Source: CALFXN01 sp937957815 | GTDB lineage: Bacteria > Synergistota > Synergistia > Synergistales > Aminobacteriaceae | Length of the DNA: 64,000 nt | Reading direction: 5' to 3' | Assembly: GCA_036788195.1 (NCBI GenBank) | Contig: DAIQNX010000009.1 | Span: 30,906-94,905, forward strand | Shown here: positions 8,446-17,154 of the stretch, piece by piece | How the letters are laid out: each line of letters begins with the position of its first letter | Numbering within the stretch: position 1 is the first letter of the stretch | The notes under the pieces: model-generated | What the model saw: the letters and a program-made list of their open reading frames with translations, nothing else | Databases searched by the model: none | Told to the model about the DNA's origin: nothing | Position numbers and translations under genes: made by a program

Positions 8446-9342
8446 TCACTCCCCTTTCGAAGCCCGTACGGAACCAAGAGACATGCTGAGCAGCCCCATC
8501 AGGAGGAGCACGATGCCAGACATGCTCACGAAGGTCAGGGACTCCCCGAGGAGCAGAACTCCAAGGAGAAACGCCGTCAGCGGTTCGGTCAACGTCAGGG
8601 TATACGCCGTACTCATCGGAGTCGTCAGAAGCCCCCTGCTGAAAAGCGTATACGGGAGCGCCGTCGCGAGCGCCCCGAGATGCAACGCGACTCCCGTGCC
8701 CCGCACCGATACGATCCACGACATATCGGACAGCAGCAGAAACGGTGTCAGAACGAGCGCACCGAGACACAGCGCCGCAACCGCCGCATCCTCCGAAGGA
8801 CGGACGCGGCCAATCCCCTTGATGCCGATCCCGCAGAACGCGTAACAGACTGATGCGATTGCCGCCAGCGACACCCCCGCCGCGTTTGCGGTCATTTCAC
8901 TTCCACCGCGCGAGAGCAGGCAACACCCGGTGATCGCGAGAAACGTCGCGATACCCCAGCGAAACGTCAGTCGTTCCCCGTAGACAACCCTGCCGAGAAC
9001 GCCGGCCGCAACGGGAGCACTTCCAACCGCGACCATCGTTCCGACCGCGACGCCGGTCAGGCGTAATGAGCTGAAGAAGCAGATCTGGAACAACGCCATG
9101 CCAAGCGCAGCTGGAATGCATGCCCTCCAGGGCCATGCTCCCCGGAAGAGAGCGAATCCTCGGCGCGCCATCGAGAAAAGAAGGAGCAACATCCCCGCGA
9201 TACCGATGCGAACCGCCCCCACGACAAGCGGAGAAACCTCCATCGGAGAAAGAAGCGCCTGTGCCGTCCCGGACGTCCCCCAGAAGATGCCCGCCGCGAT
9301 GATCGCGAAGGTACCTGCGGAATCGCCTTTCAGCTTCCTCAC
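8446..9342 (-). CDS. EamA-family (DMT superfamily) transporter
   Basis: The 298-residue protein has about ten hydrophobic helices arranged as two EamA repeats. The first starts at FAIIAAGIFWGTSGTAQALL and the second at AGVSLAAIASVCYAFCGIGIKG. The repeat ends contain TEPLTAFLLGVLLLGE, a common EamA signature. Such proteins export amino acids or other small metabolites, or act in nucleotide-sugar transport; the substrate is not predictable. The gene follows the hydroxyacid dehydrogenase gene by 13 bases and precedes xth by 7, so the three are probably cotranscribed. Confidence 0.9.
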   Translation of the reverse strand: MRKLKGDSAGTFAIIAAGIFWGTSGTAQALLSPMEVSPLVVGAVRIGIAGMLLLLFSMARRGFALFRGAWPWRACIPAALGMALFQICFFSSLRLTGVAVGTMVAVGSAPVAAGVLGRVVYGERLTFRWGIATFLAITGCCLLSRGGSEMTANAAGVSLAAIASVCYAFCGIGIKGIGRVRPSEDAAVAALCLGALVLTPFLLLSDMSWIVSVRGTGVALHLGALATALPYTLFSRGLLTTPMSTAYTLTLTEPLTAFLLGVLLLGESLTFVSMSGIVLLLMGLLSMSLGSVRASKGE

Positions 9343-9355
9343 TCCCCTTTCCGGT

Positions 9356-10363
9356 TCAACCCGGCACCGACTCCGAGTAATCGTCGCGGTTCACGCGTCC
9401 CGAACAGATCTCGCCCCGCAGAAAACGGGCGACATTGCCGGCTGCGACAACGGCCGCATCGGCGAATCCTTCTTCGGCGCTGTTTGAGTTGTGAGGTGAT
9501 CCAAGGACATTCGGAAGATCGAGAAATGGGAACCGAAGCGAAAAATCCCCTCCGCCCCAAGTCGGTTCCCGCCACCAGACATCGATCCCGGCGCAAAAGT
9601 CGGGATGCGTCATGCAATGCTCGTAGAGTGCCTCTTCGTCGACGAGATGCGCCCGGGCGACGTTCACGAAGATCGCGTCGGACTTCATTGCCGCGAGTTC
9701 GGCGCGGCCGATGACGTTCTTCGTCCGCCGCATCAGAGGAAGAGACATCACGACGATATCCGACAATCGAAGCCCCTCGTGGAGGTCGTCGAGCGTCCCG
9801 CAGAAAACGACGTCATCCGATGTCTTCCCCGAAGAGTTGACGGCCGCGATCTTCACCCCGAACGCCCTGAGGAGGTTCGCGACCCTCTTGCCGATGCCGC
9901 CGTACCCGATGATCCCGGCGGTCTTGCCGCGGAGAGTTCTGAGGACCGGCTCCTCCTTGTGGAAGCACCCTCTTCTCAATTCTTCGTGCAATGGCAGCAA
10001 TTTTCTGGAAAGCGACAGAATCATCGCCAGAGTGTGCTCCGCAATCTGGGATGACCATCCCCCGGCGTTGCACGCAATCGGAAGAGACTCGGGAATGGAA
10101 GAAAACGGAAGGAAATCCACGCCCGTCGATATCGTCTGAAGGAATCGGACGCTTCCGAGGAGAGCGTATTCCTCCGGGCGAATTTCCCTATTGAAAAAGA
10201 AACACAGAATCGCGTCGCTGTTTCGGATCGTTCCGGATCTCGAGCTGTCCGGTTCGTCGGACAGGAAAGAAAGCGAGACGTCCGGTCCGAGAACTGAACG
10301 GATACGTTCCCTGAGCGCCTCCTCCATCGGACACGCCACCACAACCCGTTTCGCCACAGTCAT
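9356..10363 (-). CDS. D-isomer-specific 2-hydroxyacid dehydrogenase
   Basis: This 335-residue NAD(P)-dependent enzyme reduces a 2-keto acid or oxidises the hydroxy acid. The nucleotide-binding domain shows GIIGYGGIGKRVANLLRAFG. The active-site arginine is in NVARAHLVDEEAL, the glutamate in the GIDVWWREP region, and the histidine in GSPHNSNS. The start at 10363 is preferred to the open frame reaching 10516, because it has GGAGGT seven bases upstream and begins right before the first conserved strand (KRVVVACP). It heads the probable operon with the EamA transporter and xth. The exact substrate is unknown. Confidence 0.93.
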   Translation of the reverse strand: MTVAKRVVVACPMEEALRERIRSVLGPDVSLSFLSDEPDSSRSGTIRNSDAILCFFFNREIRPEEYALLGSVRFLQTISTGVDFLPFSSIPESLPIACNAGGWSSQIAEHTLAMILSLSRKLLPLHEELRRGCFHKEEPVLRTLRGKTAGIIGYGGIGKRVANLLRAFGVKIAAVNSSGKTSDDVVFCGTLDDLHEGLRLSDIVVMSLPLMRRTKNVIGRAELAAMKSDAIFVNVARAHLVDEEALYEHCMTHPDFCAGIDVWWREPTWGGGDFSLRFPFLDLPNVLGSPHNSNSAEEGFADAAVVAAGNVARFLRGEICSGRVNRDDYSESVPG

Positions 10364-10506
10364 ACGGCATACCTCCCTGTAACCAGTATCGGAAGTATTA
10401 TCACACAGTCGGGCGACAGACGCATCGCGGTTTTCCCCCCGGATGGTGACGTGTATAATATTTTCCTGAAGTCTCACTATTCTTCTTGCGAACGGGAGGG
10501 AAGAAC

Positions 10507-10980
10507 ATGACGTCACAGTGTTTCGAAATGAAAGATGCTCTGAGATACGGGATCCATGCGGAAATCGAGGCGAAGGAATTCTATCGCGTCTGGGCGGAAA
10601 GCGTGTCGGAACCGCATCTGAGGAAGGAGCTCATGGAGCTCTCGGATTGGGAGAACGAACACGAGGAAAGCCTCAGGAGCATGTACGAGAAAATGTACGG
10701 CGAAACATGCCCCATCGATCCTGCGATCGTCGTCTCTCCGGAACTCAAGGTTCAGACGAAGGACTTCGGAGATGTCACGTCACTCCTGCGGATCGCCTCC
10801 GCCGCGTATCTCTCGGAAATGCGGGCGGTGGAATTCTACGAGAAGCTCGCAAAGGAATCGAGCGGCGAGGCGTCCGTCATGTTCGGCAAACTCATGGAGA
10901 TGGAAAAGGGGCACATGGATATCACCAAGAAGCAGTATCTCAGGATACGCGAGGACGTGGTCGGATTCCGGGCTTTCTGA
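10507..10980 (+). CDS. Ferritin-like / rubrerythrin-type four-helix protein
   Basis: The 157-residue protein has the two EXXH-type helix pairs of a ferritin-like di-iron protein. The first is around HAEIEAKEFYRVWAE with DWENEHEESL; the second is around LSEMRAVEFYEKLAK with MEMEKGHMDI. It lacks the C-terminal rubredoxin domain of classical rubrerythrin, so it is a short form. These proteins usually remove peroxide or store iron in anaerobes. The start ATG 10507 has GGGAGGG upstream, and a TATAAT box lies near 10456. It is a single-gene unit with a clear terminator. Confidence 0.82.
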   Translation: MTSQCFEMKDALRYGIHAEIEAKEFYRVWAESVSEPHLRKELMELSDWENEHEESLRSMYEKMYGETCPIDPAIVVSPELKVQTKDFGDVTSLLRIASAAYLSEMRAVEFYEKLAKESSGEASVMFGKLMEMEKGHMDITKKQYLRIREDVVGFRAF

Positions 10981-11000
10981 CCGGCGCGGACGTTCGCGAA

Positions 11001-11037
11001 AGAGGCGGTTCCGTTTTTCCGGAACCGCCTCTTTTTT
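11001..11037 (+). terminator. Intrinsic terminator of the ferritin-like gene
   Basis: A 12 to 13-base-pair perfect stem (GAGGCGGTTCCG / CGGAACCGCCTC) with a T-rich loop is followed by six T. It reaches into the stop codon of the convergent ligase gene. Confidence 0.92.
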
Positions 11038-12514
11038 AGAACGCCTTCTGCCGGAGCATCCTCCGGAGTACCTTTCCCGTGCTTGAAAGAGGAAACGTAT
11101 CGATGAACTCGACCTTTCGCGGAACTTTGAAATGCGCGAGCTGGCTCTTGCAGTATTCAACGATCTCGCGCTGAGTGACCTCCGCCCCGTCCTTCTTCCT
11201 GACGTATGCCATCGGAACTTCGCCGTTTACGGGGTGCGGCATTCCGACGACGATCGCCTGGGCGATCGCGGGATGCGCATGGAGCGTCGCCTCGACCTCC
11301 TGCGGATAGACGTTGAATCCTCCGACGATGATGATGTCGGTGACGCGATCGAGAATCGTCACGTTTCCTTCTCCATCGATCCGAACGTAATCGCCCGTAT
11401 TGAACCATCCGTCGCTGAAGCGTTCCGCGGTCATGACGGAATCCCGGAAGTAGCGGTCCGTCACCGATGGTCCGCGGACCCACAGGACCCCCTCGTTGCC
11501 GTCCGCGGGCTCGCCGTTTTCCTTCAGGAGCTTCCATGTGTATCCCGCGATGAACGGCCCGACGGTGCCGAGTTTTCGCGTCGCGTAGGAGCGGTTGACG
11601 CACACGACGGGAGAACATTCCGTCAGGCCGTATCCCTCGAGCGGCCCGACGCCCATAACGCCCCTGACGCGTTCGTCGAGCTGGACGTTGAGCCGGTCTC
11701 CGCCGGTCACGATGAGACGGAGCTTTCCCGGAACCGTCGCTCCGTGTTCGATGGCGCTCAACGCCAGCGACAGCATCGTCGGCACCACGATCATCGCGCT
11801 GATTTCCGAATCGTTCATCGCCTTCAGGGCTCCGTTCAGCGGAAGAAAGGACGGAAGGATCGTCTGTTTCATGTTGCAGAGCAGCGGCATGAGTCCCGCA
11901 ACCGTGTACCCGAATGAATGGAAGTTCGGAAGAACGTTGAGGAGCGTATCGCCTTCATGGAGTTCCGTGAGGTGGCGGAAGACCGTCGTCGCGTTGTCGT
12001 AAAGATTTCCGTGCGTCAGGGGAACTGCCTTCGGCAGTCCCGTCGTGCCCGATGTCGCGAAGATGACCGCGAGATCCTCGGATTCGGGTGTTCCATCCCG
12101 TCGAGTGAGGATGGGAAGCGGGTCATCCGCCCCGGTGAAGACCGACGGGATCCCTTTTTCCGCCAGCGCCGCGGCGAGATCGTCGAGTCCGTGGGCGAGG
12201 ACGACGCAGAAGGGATCGACCAGCTCGAGCGTCCCCACGGCCGACGGAATTCCGGACTTCGCGTTGAGCGGCGAGATCGCCCCTCCGAGTCTCCAGGCGG
12301 CGATCGAAAGGGCCAGGACCTTCGGGGAGTTCGGGAGCAATGCGGCGACGCGCTGACCTTTGCCGAATCCCGACGATCGCAGTTTCTCCGTGCAGTCGTC
12401 GATGAAGGCGAGGAAGCGATCTGTCCTCCACCATTCCCCGTTCCACCAGAGAATGCGTTCTTCCGGCGACGGCGAGAGTCGCCCGAGAATCGCTCGTTCC
12501 AGTCGTTCCGTCAT
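11036..12514 (-). CDS. AMP-binding acyl-CoA ligase (fatty-acid/aryl-CoA synthetase family)
   Basis: The 492-residue enzyme activates a carboxylic acid with ATP and joins it to coenzyme A or another thiol. All core motifs are present in order: FATSGTTGLPKAV (phosphate loop), EGYGLTECSPV, FNTGDYVRIDGEGN, DRVTDIIIVGGFNVYPQEVE, and the C-terminal lysine in LSSTGKVLRRML. It therefore appears active. No partner beta-oxidation or carrier-protein gene is next to it, so the acid cannot be named. It is transcribed divergently from the M20 amidohydrolase gene; a 12-base palindrome (TATGGTACCATA, 12558-12569) lies in the shared upstream region. Confidence 0.93.
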   Translation of the reverse strand: MTERLERAILGRLSPSPEERILWWNGEWWRTDRFLAFIDDCTEKLRSSGFGKGQRVAALLPNSPKVLALSIAAWRLGGAISPLNAKSGIPSAVGTLELVDPFCVVLAHGLDDLAAALAEKGIPSVFTGADDPLPILTRRDGTPESEDLAVIFATSGTTGLPKAVPLTHGNLYDNATTVFRHLTELHEGDTLLNVLPNFHSFGYTVAGLMPLLCNMKQTILPSFLPLNGALKAMNDSEISAMIVVPTMLSLALSAIEHGATVPGKLRLIVTGGDRLNVQLDERVRGVMGVGPLEGYGLTECSPVVCVNRSYATRKLGTVGPFIAGYTWKLLKENGEPADGNEGVLWVRGPSVTDRYFRDSVMTAERFSDGWFNTGDYVRIDGEGNVTILDRVTDIIIVGGFNVYPQEVEATLHAHPAIAQAIVVGMPHPVNGEVPMAYVRKKDGAEVTQREIVEYCKSQLAHFKVPRKVEFIDTFPLSSTGKVLRRMLRQKAF

Positions 12515-12557
12515 TCAGAGTCCACCTCTTCTCTCGATTCTCTTTTCAAAGTGGAGT

Positions 12558-12569
12558 TATGGTACCATA
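12558..12569. promoter_or_regulatory. 12-base palindrome between divergent ligase and M20 genes
   Basis: TATGGTACCATA is a perfect palindrome in the 80-base divergent intergenic region. It could be an operator, but no flanking promoter boxes are convincing. Confidence 0.3.
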
Positions 12570-12594
12570 TCCTCCGCACAGGGAGGAAGAGATC

Positions 12595-13788
12595 ATGAAC
12601 GAATACGAACATCATTCACGGAATGCTGACACCGCCATCCGCTCCTGCATTCCCGAAGCGGTCGCACTCAACCTCGCGATCGCGGCCAATCCGGAAACCG
12701 GAGGAAACGAGCGTTTCGCGTGTGCTGCCCATTCGGAATTCCTGCGTCACGCGGGCTTTTCCGTCGAAACTCCGTTTTGCGGCATACCGACGGCCTTCTG
12801 CGCGACGGGGGGAACCGGCGCTCCTGTCGTCGCCCTTCTCGTCGAGTACGACGCCCTTCCGGAAATCGGACACGGATGCGGACACTGTCTCCACGGCGCA
12901 ATGTCTTCGCTTGCGGGAGCGGCACTGCTGCCGTTCGTAAACTGGACGGGCGGAACCCTGCGCGTCATCGGAACCCCGGCCGAGGAGACGAACGGGGCGA
13001 AGGTCACAATGGCGAAATCGGGCGTCTTCGACGACGTGACGCTCGCGATGATGATCCACTGCAACGACGTGACGAACTTCGTCCGATACCGGTCGCTCGC
13101 GATGGACGCGCCGGAATTCACGTTCACGGGACAGACGGCCCACGCGGCGGGCGCTCCCTGGGAGGGGCGAAACGCCCTGAACGGCGCGACGCTCTTTCTG
13201 CATGCGGTCGACATGCTGCGCCAGCACGTCCGTCCCGATGTCAGGATGCACGGCGTCATCACCGAAGGGGGGACGGCTCCGAACATCGTCCCGGACCGTG
13301 CGGTCGTTCGCTGCTACGCTCGCGCCCCGGAGCGGACCGCACTCGATGCACTCATGGACCGTATCGGGCGATGCGCCGCCGGAGCCGCAACGGCGACGGA
13401 AACGGATGTCTCCAGGCGGCTCGTGGAATACAGCTTCGACGATACGAAAGCGAACGAGAGCGCCGAAACGATGATGGAGTCGGTCTTCTCCGAACTCGGG
13501 CTTCCGCTCTCTCCCGCTCCCGGCCCCATCGGATCGAGCGACGTCGGCAACGTCAGCCACAGGTGCCCCTCGCTCCAGCCGCACCTTGCTATCACCGACA
13601 CGCCGACTCCCCATCACACGAGGGAGTTCGCGCAAGCCGCATCGGGACCGCTCGCAGCGAAGGCGCTGGAAGTTGGAGCGCAAGCTCTCTCGCGGGCCGC
13701 GATTCGAGTCTTTCTCGACGGCGCTCTGCGGGACAGGATGCTCCGCGACTATGGAGCTTCCCGCAGCCGGACTCCGAGAACGCCGTAA
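12595..13788 (+). CDS. M20-family amidohydrolase / aminoacylase
   Basis: This 397-residue protein is a zinc-dependent M20 peptidase of the amidohydrolase type, related to AbgB and ACY1L2/PM20D2 enzymes that cleave N-acyl amino acids or small dipeptides. Metal-site residues are visible in VEYDALPEIGHGCGHCLHGA and GTPAEETNGAK. The dimerisation-domain histidine lies in TGQTAHAAGAPWEGRNA. The start ATG 12595 has GGGAGGAAGAG upstream; an open frame from 12559 lacks a better site. Its 3' end overlaps the convergent unknown gene by 40 bases. Another M20 protein (23909-25123) lies 11 kb away but belongs to a different branch. Confidence 0.92.
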   Translation: MNEYEHHSRNADTAIRSCIPEAVALNLAIAANPETGGNERFACAAHSEFLRHAGFSVETPFCGIPTAFCATGGTGAPVVALLVEYDALPEIGHGCGHCLHGAMSSLAGAALLPFVNWTGGTLRVIGTPAEETNGAKVTMAKSGVFDDVTLAMMIHCNDVTNFVRYRSLAMDAPEFTFTGQTAHAAGAPWEGRNALNGATLFLHAVDMLRQHVRPDVRMHGVITEGGTAPNIVPDRAVVRCYARAPERTALDALMDRIGRCAAGAATATETDVSRRLVEYSFDDTKANESAETMMESVFSELGLPLSPAPGPIGSSDVGNVSHRCPSLQPHLAITDTPTPHHTREFAQAASGPLAAKALEVGAQALSRAAIRVFLDGALRDRMLRDYGASRSRTPRTP

Positions 13789-14180
13789 GGCAGGGGGCGG
13801 AACGGACACTCCGCCACGATCCTGTTTTCGAGATCCTCCATGCATCGGAGCGGGCGGATGATGCGACCGTTTTCATCCCGGCAGTCGAGCGGAAACGCGA
13901 CGGGCCTTGCCTCGATCGTGAGAGTATCGCGGCCGGTGAAGGCTGCGACGAGAAAATTCCATTCGGAAAGACCGAAATACTCGTCGACGAATCCTTTCGC
14001 AAGGGACTGCTCGCTTGCGGAAAGCGCGTCGAAATCCGGGATGAGGACGGCATACGGCGCGACGCGGATTCGCTCGGCCCTCAGGGGAATCCATCTGATG
14101 TTTTCTCCGGCTCCGGAAAGAAGAGGCCGGGACCACGCTTCGAACAGCTGATACACGGATGTCACCTCCGTGCGTTTCAT
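13749..14180 (-). CDS. Conserved-looking protein of unknown function
   Basis: I do not recognise this 143-residue protein. It has no signal peptide and no membrane helix. The composition is ordinary for a soluble protein, with a mixed alpha/beta look: RIRVAPYAVLIPDFDALSA, then a predicted helix, then WNFLVAAFTGRDTLTIE. Start 14180 (MKRTEVTSVYQLF) is chosen because GGAG lies about 10 bases upstream and because the longer frame to 14363 overlaps larB. Its last 40 bases overlap the M20 gene on the other strand, and it is divergent from larB with only 58 bases between them. Evidence that it is a gene is its coding-like composition and ribosome site. Confidence 0.6.
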   Translation of the reverse strand: MKRTEVTSVYQLFEAWSRPLLSGAGENIRWIPLRAERIRVAPYAVLIPDFDALSASEQSLAKGFVDEYFGLSEWNFLVAAFTGRDTLTIEARPVAFPLDCRDENGRIIRPLRCMEDLENRIVAECPFRPLPYGVLGVRLREAP

Positions 14181-14238
14181 TATAACTCTCCGACGCCCGG
14201 CGTCCGCTCGGGAGTCAGGAATACGGAAAGGAACGATA

Positions 14239-15015
14239 ATGAACGAAGCCGCCGTTCGCGCTCTCATACAGGGTCTTCGGGACGGGACCGTAACGGATGA
14301 CGCATTTCTCAGGAAGATCCGCGCCCTCCCGTTCGAGGATCTCGGGGACGTCAAATTCGACACGCACCGTTCCCTGAGAAAGGGATTCTCCGAGATCGTC
14401 TATTGTCCCGGAAAAACCGACGACCATCTCAGGAAGATCGCCGGAACGTTCGCCGACCGCAATGAGCCCGTCCTATTTTCGCGTGCCGCGCCGGCGCAAT
14501 ACGACGTCGTCCGGGACATCATACCGGACGCCGTTCACTACCCGAAGGCCCGAATGATCGGCCTTCGTCCGCCGGTCGCCCCGGGTGTTCCGGGCCTCAC
14601 CGTCGTCACGGCCGGAAGCAGCGATATCCCGGTAGCAGAGGAGGCCGCCGTGACTGCGGAGTACATGGGCTGCGCGGTCGAACGTCTTTTCGACGTCGGT
14701 GTCGCCGGAATCCACCGGCTGCTCTCGCATCTCCCGCTGCTCCAATCCTCGAAGGCCATCGTCGCCGTCGCAGGAATGGAGGGCGCGCTTCCGGGAGTTC
14801 TCGCCGGACTCGTAGCCTGCCCGGTCATCGCGGTTCCAACGAGCACGGGGTACGGCGCAAATCTCGGAGGCATCGCGCCGCTTCTGACGATGCTCAATTC
14901 GTGCGCCTCGGGCGTTTCGGTCGTCAATATCGACAACGGACTCGGGGGGGGGTATACCGGCGCGATCATCGCGCTCCAGGGAAGACGCGATGCCGCAGGC
15001 CATGAACGCGAGTAA
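14239..15015 (+). CDS. larB: LarB, nickel-pincer cofactor biosynthesis (pyridinium dicarboxylate synthase)
   Basis: The 258-residue protein is a PurE-like carboxylase of the LarB family. LarB carboxylates and hydrolyses nicotinic acid adenine dinucleotide, the first step towards the nickel-pincer cofactor of lactate racemase and related enzymes. Visible features are the N-terminal LarB-specific part with FDTHRSLRKGFSEIVYC and the PurE-like core with TAGSSDIPVAEEA and GMEGALPGVLAGL. The C-terminal region has PTSTGYGANLGG. Start ATG 14239 has AAAGGAA upstream. LarC and LarE partners and a LarA target are not in the window. Confidence 0.93.
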   Translation: MNEAAVRALIQGLRDGTVTDDAFLRKIRALPFEDLGDVKFDTHRSLRKGFSEIVYCPGKTDDHLRKIAGTFADRNEPVLFSRAAPAQYDVVRDIIPDAVHYPKARMIGLRPPVAPGVPGLTVVTAGSSDIPVAEEAAVTAEYMGCAVERLFDVGVAGIHRLLSHLPLLQSSKAIVAVAGMEGALPGVLAGLVACPVIAVPTSTGYGANLGGIAPLLTMLNSCASGVSVVNIDNGLGGGYTGAIIALQGRRDAAGHERE

Positions 15016-15042
15016 CGCAACGTCTCCGACAACGCAACGATA

Positions 15043-15083
15043 CGGCGAGGGGGAGCGGATCTGCGATCCGCTCCCCCTCGCCG
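15043..15083. terminator. Perfect 19-bp hairpin between convergent larB and M42 genes
   Basis: The two 19-base arms (from CGGCGAGGGG to CCCCTCGCCG) are perfectly complementary around a three-base TGC loop. There is no strong T run on either side. It sits between two convergent genes, so a bidirectional transcription stop or an mRNA-end stabiliser is the likely role. Confidence 0.6.
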
Positions 15084-15134
15084 CTTCTCCAGTCGCTTCA
15101 GCCTTCAGGGCATTACGCGACGTCGATTGCCCCT

Positions 15135-16172
15135 CTATTCGGCAAGATACGCGATCAGGAGCTTCGTCGATTCCTCGAGCGCCCGAAGGTGCGTTCGCTC
15201 GTAATGGTGCGAGGCGTCCACCCCCGGACCGAAGCACGCGAAGTTCGCGTTGAATCCCTGCGTCATTCCGACGGACGCGTCCGAGCCGTATCGATAGTAG
15301 ACATCGACGCGATAGTCGATCTCATGCTTCTTCGCGAGGTCGACGAGGCGTTTCCGGAATTCGAGATCGTACGGGGTCCGACTGTCCCTTGCGGCGATCG
15401 AAACGCACTTTTCAGAGGAGTTCGTTCCGGGAGCGACGATGCCGACATCGAGTGCGACGATTTCCGCCGCCTCTTCGGGAAGCCACGAGACGCCGTGCCC
15501 GACTTCCTCGTAGTTGCTGATGTAGAAGTGCGTGGTCGCGGCGAGACTCTTTCTGCTCGCTTTCATTGCCCTGATCGCGGCAAAGACCATCGCGATGCAT
15601 GCCTTGTCGTCGAGGAAACGCGATTTGACGAAACCATTCTCGGTAACGACGGCTCTCGGCTGAAAGAAGACAAAGTCGCCGACTTCGATTCCGAGCGCGC
15701 GTACATCCGCAACGGTCGCGACATCCTCATCGAGACGAACCTCGATGGTGTCGTCCGTCCGCAGCGTTTCGCGGACAACCTCGGAAAACGCGTGGATGGA
15801 GGCCTTCTCGGGAAGAATGACGCCCGAGTATTCACGCCCATCCATCGTTCGGACGAGGATATTCTCCCCTTCCACCGACGACCACGCAAACCCTCCGATC
15901 TGCAGCAGCGACAGGCGACCGGTATCCTTTATTCTGCGGACGACTGCGCCGAGCGTATCGACGTGCGCGGTCACGACGCGGTGATTCTTTTTGTCCTTTC
16001 CCGGAATCGTTCCGATCAGCGCACCCTTTTTGGTCGTCGTGACCGTGACGCCGAGATCCGCGAATTCGGAGGCGACCATCTTCATCGCCTCGTCGCAATC
16101 TCCACCTACGGACGGGATGACCAGCAGATCGAGAAGGATCTTCCGGAGATACGTCATGTCGATATCGGGCAT
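15135..16172 (-). CDS. M42-family metallo-aminopeptidase
   Basis: The 345-residue enzyme belongs to the M42 family (glutamyl/deblocking aminopeptidases, often dodecameric). Metal ligands are seen in VTAHVDTLGAVV, SRFLDDKACIAMV and YISNYEEVGHG, where the two glutamates include the catalytic base. ALDVGIVAPG and ASHHYERTH supply the last ligands. Start 16172 (MPDIDMTYLRK) is preferred to 16190 because GGAGG lies about 11 bases upstream and the alternative has no ribosome site. It directly follows the peptide ABC ATPase gene, so it is the last gene of the peptide-uptake operon and probably hydrolyses imported peptides. Confidence 0.93.
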   Translation of the reverse strand: MPDIDMTYLRKILLDLLVIPSVGGDCDEAMKMVASEFADLGVTVTTTKKGALIGTIPGKDKKNHRVVTAHVDTLGAVVRRIKDTGRLSLLQIGGFAWSSVEGENILVRTMDGREYSGVILPEKASIHAFSEVVRETLRTDDTIEVRLDEDVATVADVRALGIEVGDFVFFQPRAVVTENGFVKSRFLDDKACIAMVFAAIRAMKASRKSLAATTHFYISNYEEVGHGVSWLPEEAAEIVALDVGIVAPGTNSSEKCVSIAARDSRTPYDLEFRKRLVDLAKKHEIDYRVDVYYRYGSDASVGMTQGFNANFACFGPGVDASHHYERTHLRALEESTKLLIAYLAE

Positions 16173-16173
16173 A

Positions 16174-17154
16174 TCAGTGAGTTCCTCCATTCTTCAGATC
16201 GCGCGCGAAGTGGCAGGCGACGAAGCGGTTCGGTTCGATCTCTCTGAGTTCCGGAGTCTCAGACACGCACCTGTCTTGTCTGTAGCGGCAGCGCCCCGCG
16301 AAACGACACCCGTCCGGGGGTTCTATCGGACTCGGGACGTCCCCTTCGAGAATGATCCGATCGCGTTTCGATCCGACCTTGGCGAGCGGGATGGCCGAAA
16401 GCAGCGCCTGCGTGTACGGATGCAGAGGATCCGTGAAAATCACTTTATAGTCGGAGAGTTCGACGATCTTTCCGAGATACATGACGGCGATCCGGTCGGA
16501 AACGTGTTTGACGACGCTCAGGTTATGCGAGATGAAAACGTACGTATAGCCGAACTCCTTCTTCAGGTGGTCGAGGAGGTTGAGGATCTGCGCCTGGATA
16601 CAGACATCGAGCGCCGAAACGGGCTCGTCCAGGACGATGAACTCGGGTTTGAGCGCAAGCGAGCGGGCGATACCGATCCGCTGCCGCCGTCCTCCGTCGA
16701 GTTCGTGCGGATAGACCGTCTCGAGTCGCGCAGCGAGTCCGACTGTATCCATGAGTTCCCGGATCCGGACATTCATCGATGCCTTGTCCCTGAACACCTT
16801 GTTGACGATAAGCGGCTCGGCGATGAGTTCGGCGACGCTCAGCCTCGGATTGAGACAGGAATACGGATCCTGGAAGACGATCTGAACGCGTTTGCGGAGA
16901 TTCTTCATTTTCCCCGCGCTGTACTTGAGAATATCCTCCCCTTCGAATCGGACCTCTCCGGCTGTCGCCTCGAGCAGCCGGATCATTACGCGGCCGAGCG
17001 TACTCTTGCCGCACCCGGACTCTCCGACGAGCCCGAGCGTTTCCCCCTTCGTTATCCGGAAGCTCACGTCATCCACGGCGTGGAGGAGTCCCCGTTTCGT
17101 GTTGAAGTACTTCTTGAGGTTTTTGACTTCGACGAGTGCGCCGTTCTTCGTCAT
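16174..17154 (-). CDS. Peptide ABC transporter ATP-binding protein (OppF/DppF type)
   Basis: The 326-residue ATPase of a dipeptide/oligopeptide importer has a Walker A motif GESGCGKST and a Walker B segment EFIVLDEPVSALDV. The signature motif is altered: ELDGGRRQRIGIARSL reads DGGRRQ where SGGQRQ is usual. The C-terminal extension has the cysteine cluster CRFAGRCRYRQDRC, typical of the OppF/DppF group, which can hold an iron-sulfur cluster or structural metal. It overlaps the start of the partner ATPase gene (OppD type) by four bases, so the two are translationally coupled. Confidence 0.95.
   Translation of the reverse strand: MTKNGALVEVKNLKKYFNTKRGLLHAVDDVSFRITKGETLGLVGESGCGKSTLGRVMIRLLEATAGEVRFEGEDILKYSAGKMKNLRKRVQIVFQDPYSCLNPRLSVAELIAEPLIVNKVFRDKASMNVRIRELMDTVGLAARLETVYPHELDGGRRQRIGIARSLALKPEFIVLDEPVSALDVCIQAQILNLLDHLKKEFGYTYVFISHNLSVVKHVSDRIAVMYLGKIVELSDYKVIFTDPLHPYTQALLSAIPLAKVGSKRDRIILEGDVPSPIEPPDGCRFAGRCRYRQDRCVSETPELREIEPNRFVACHFARDLKNGGTH

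Noticed and set aside
6459..8489. A 676-codon plus-strand open frame over ortB and xth
   Set aside because: It runs out of frame through ortB and antisense to xth; no motif is visible.
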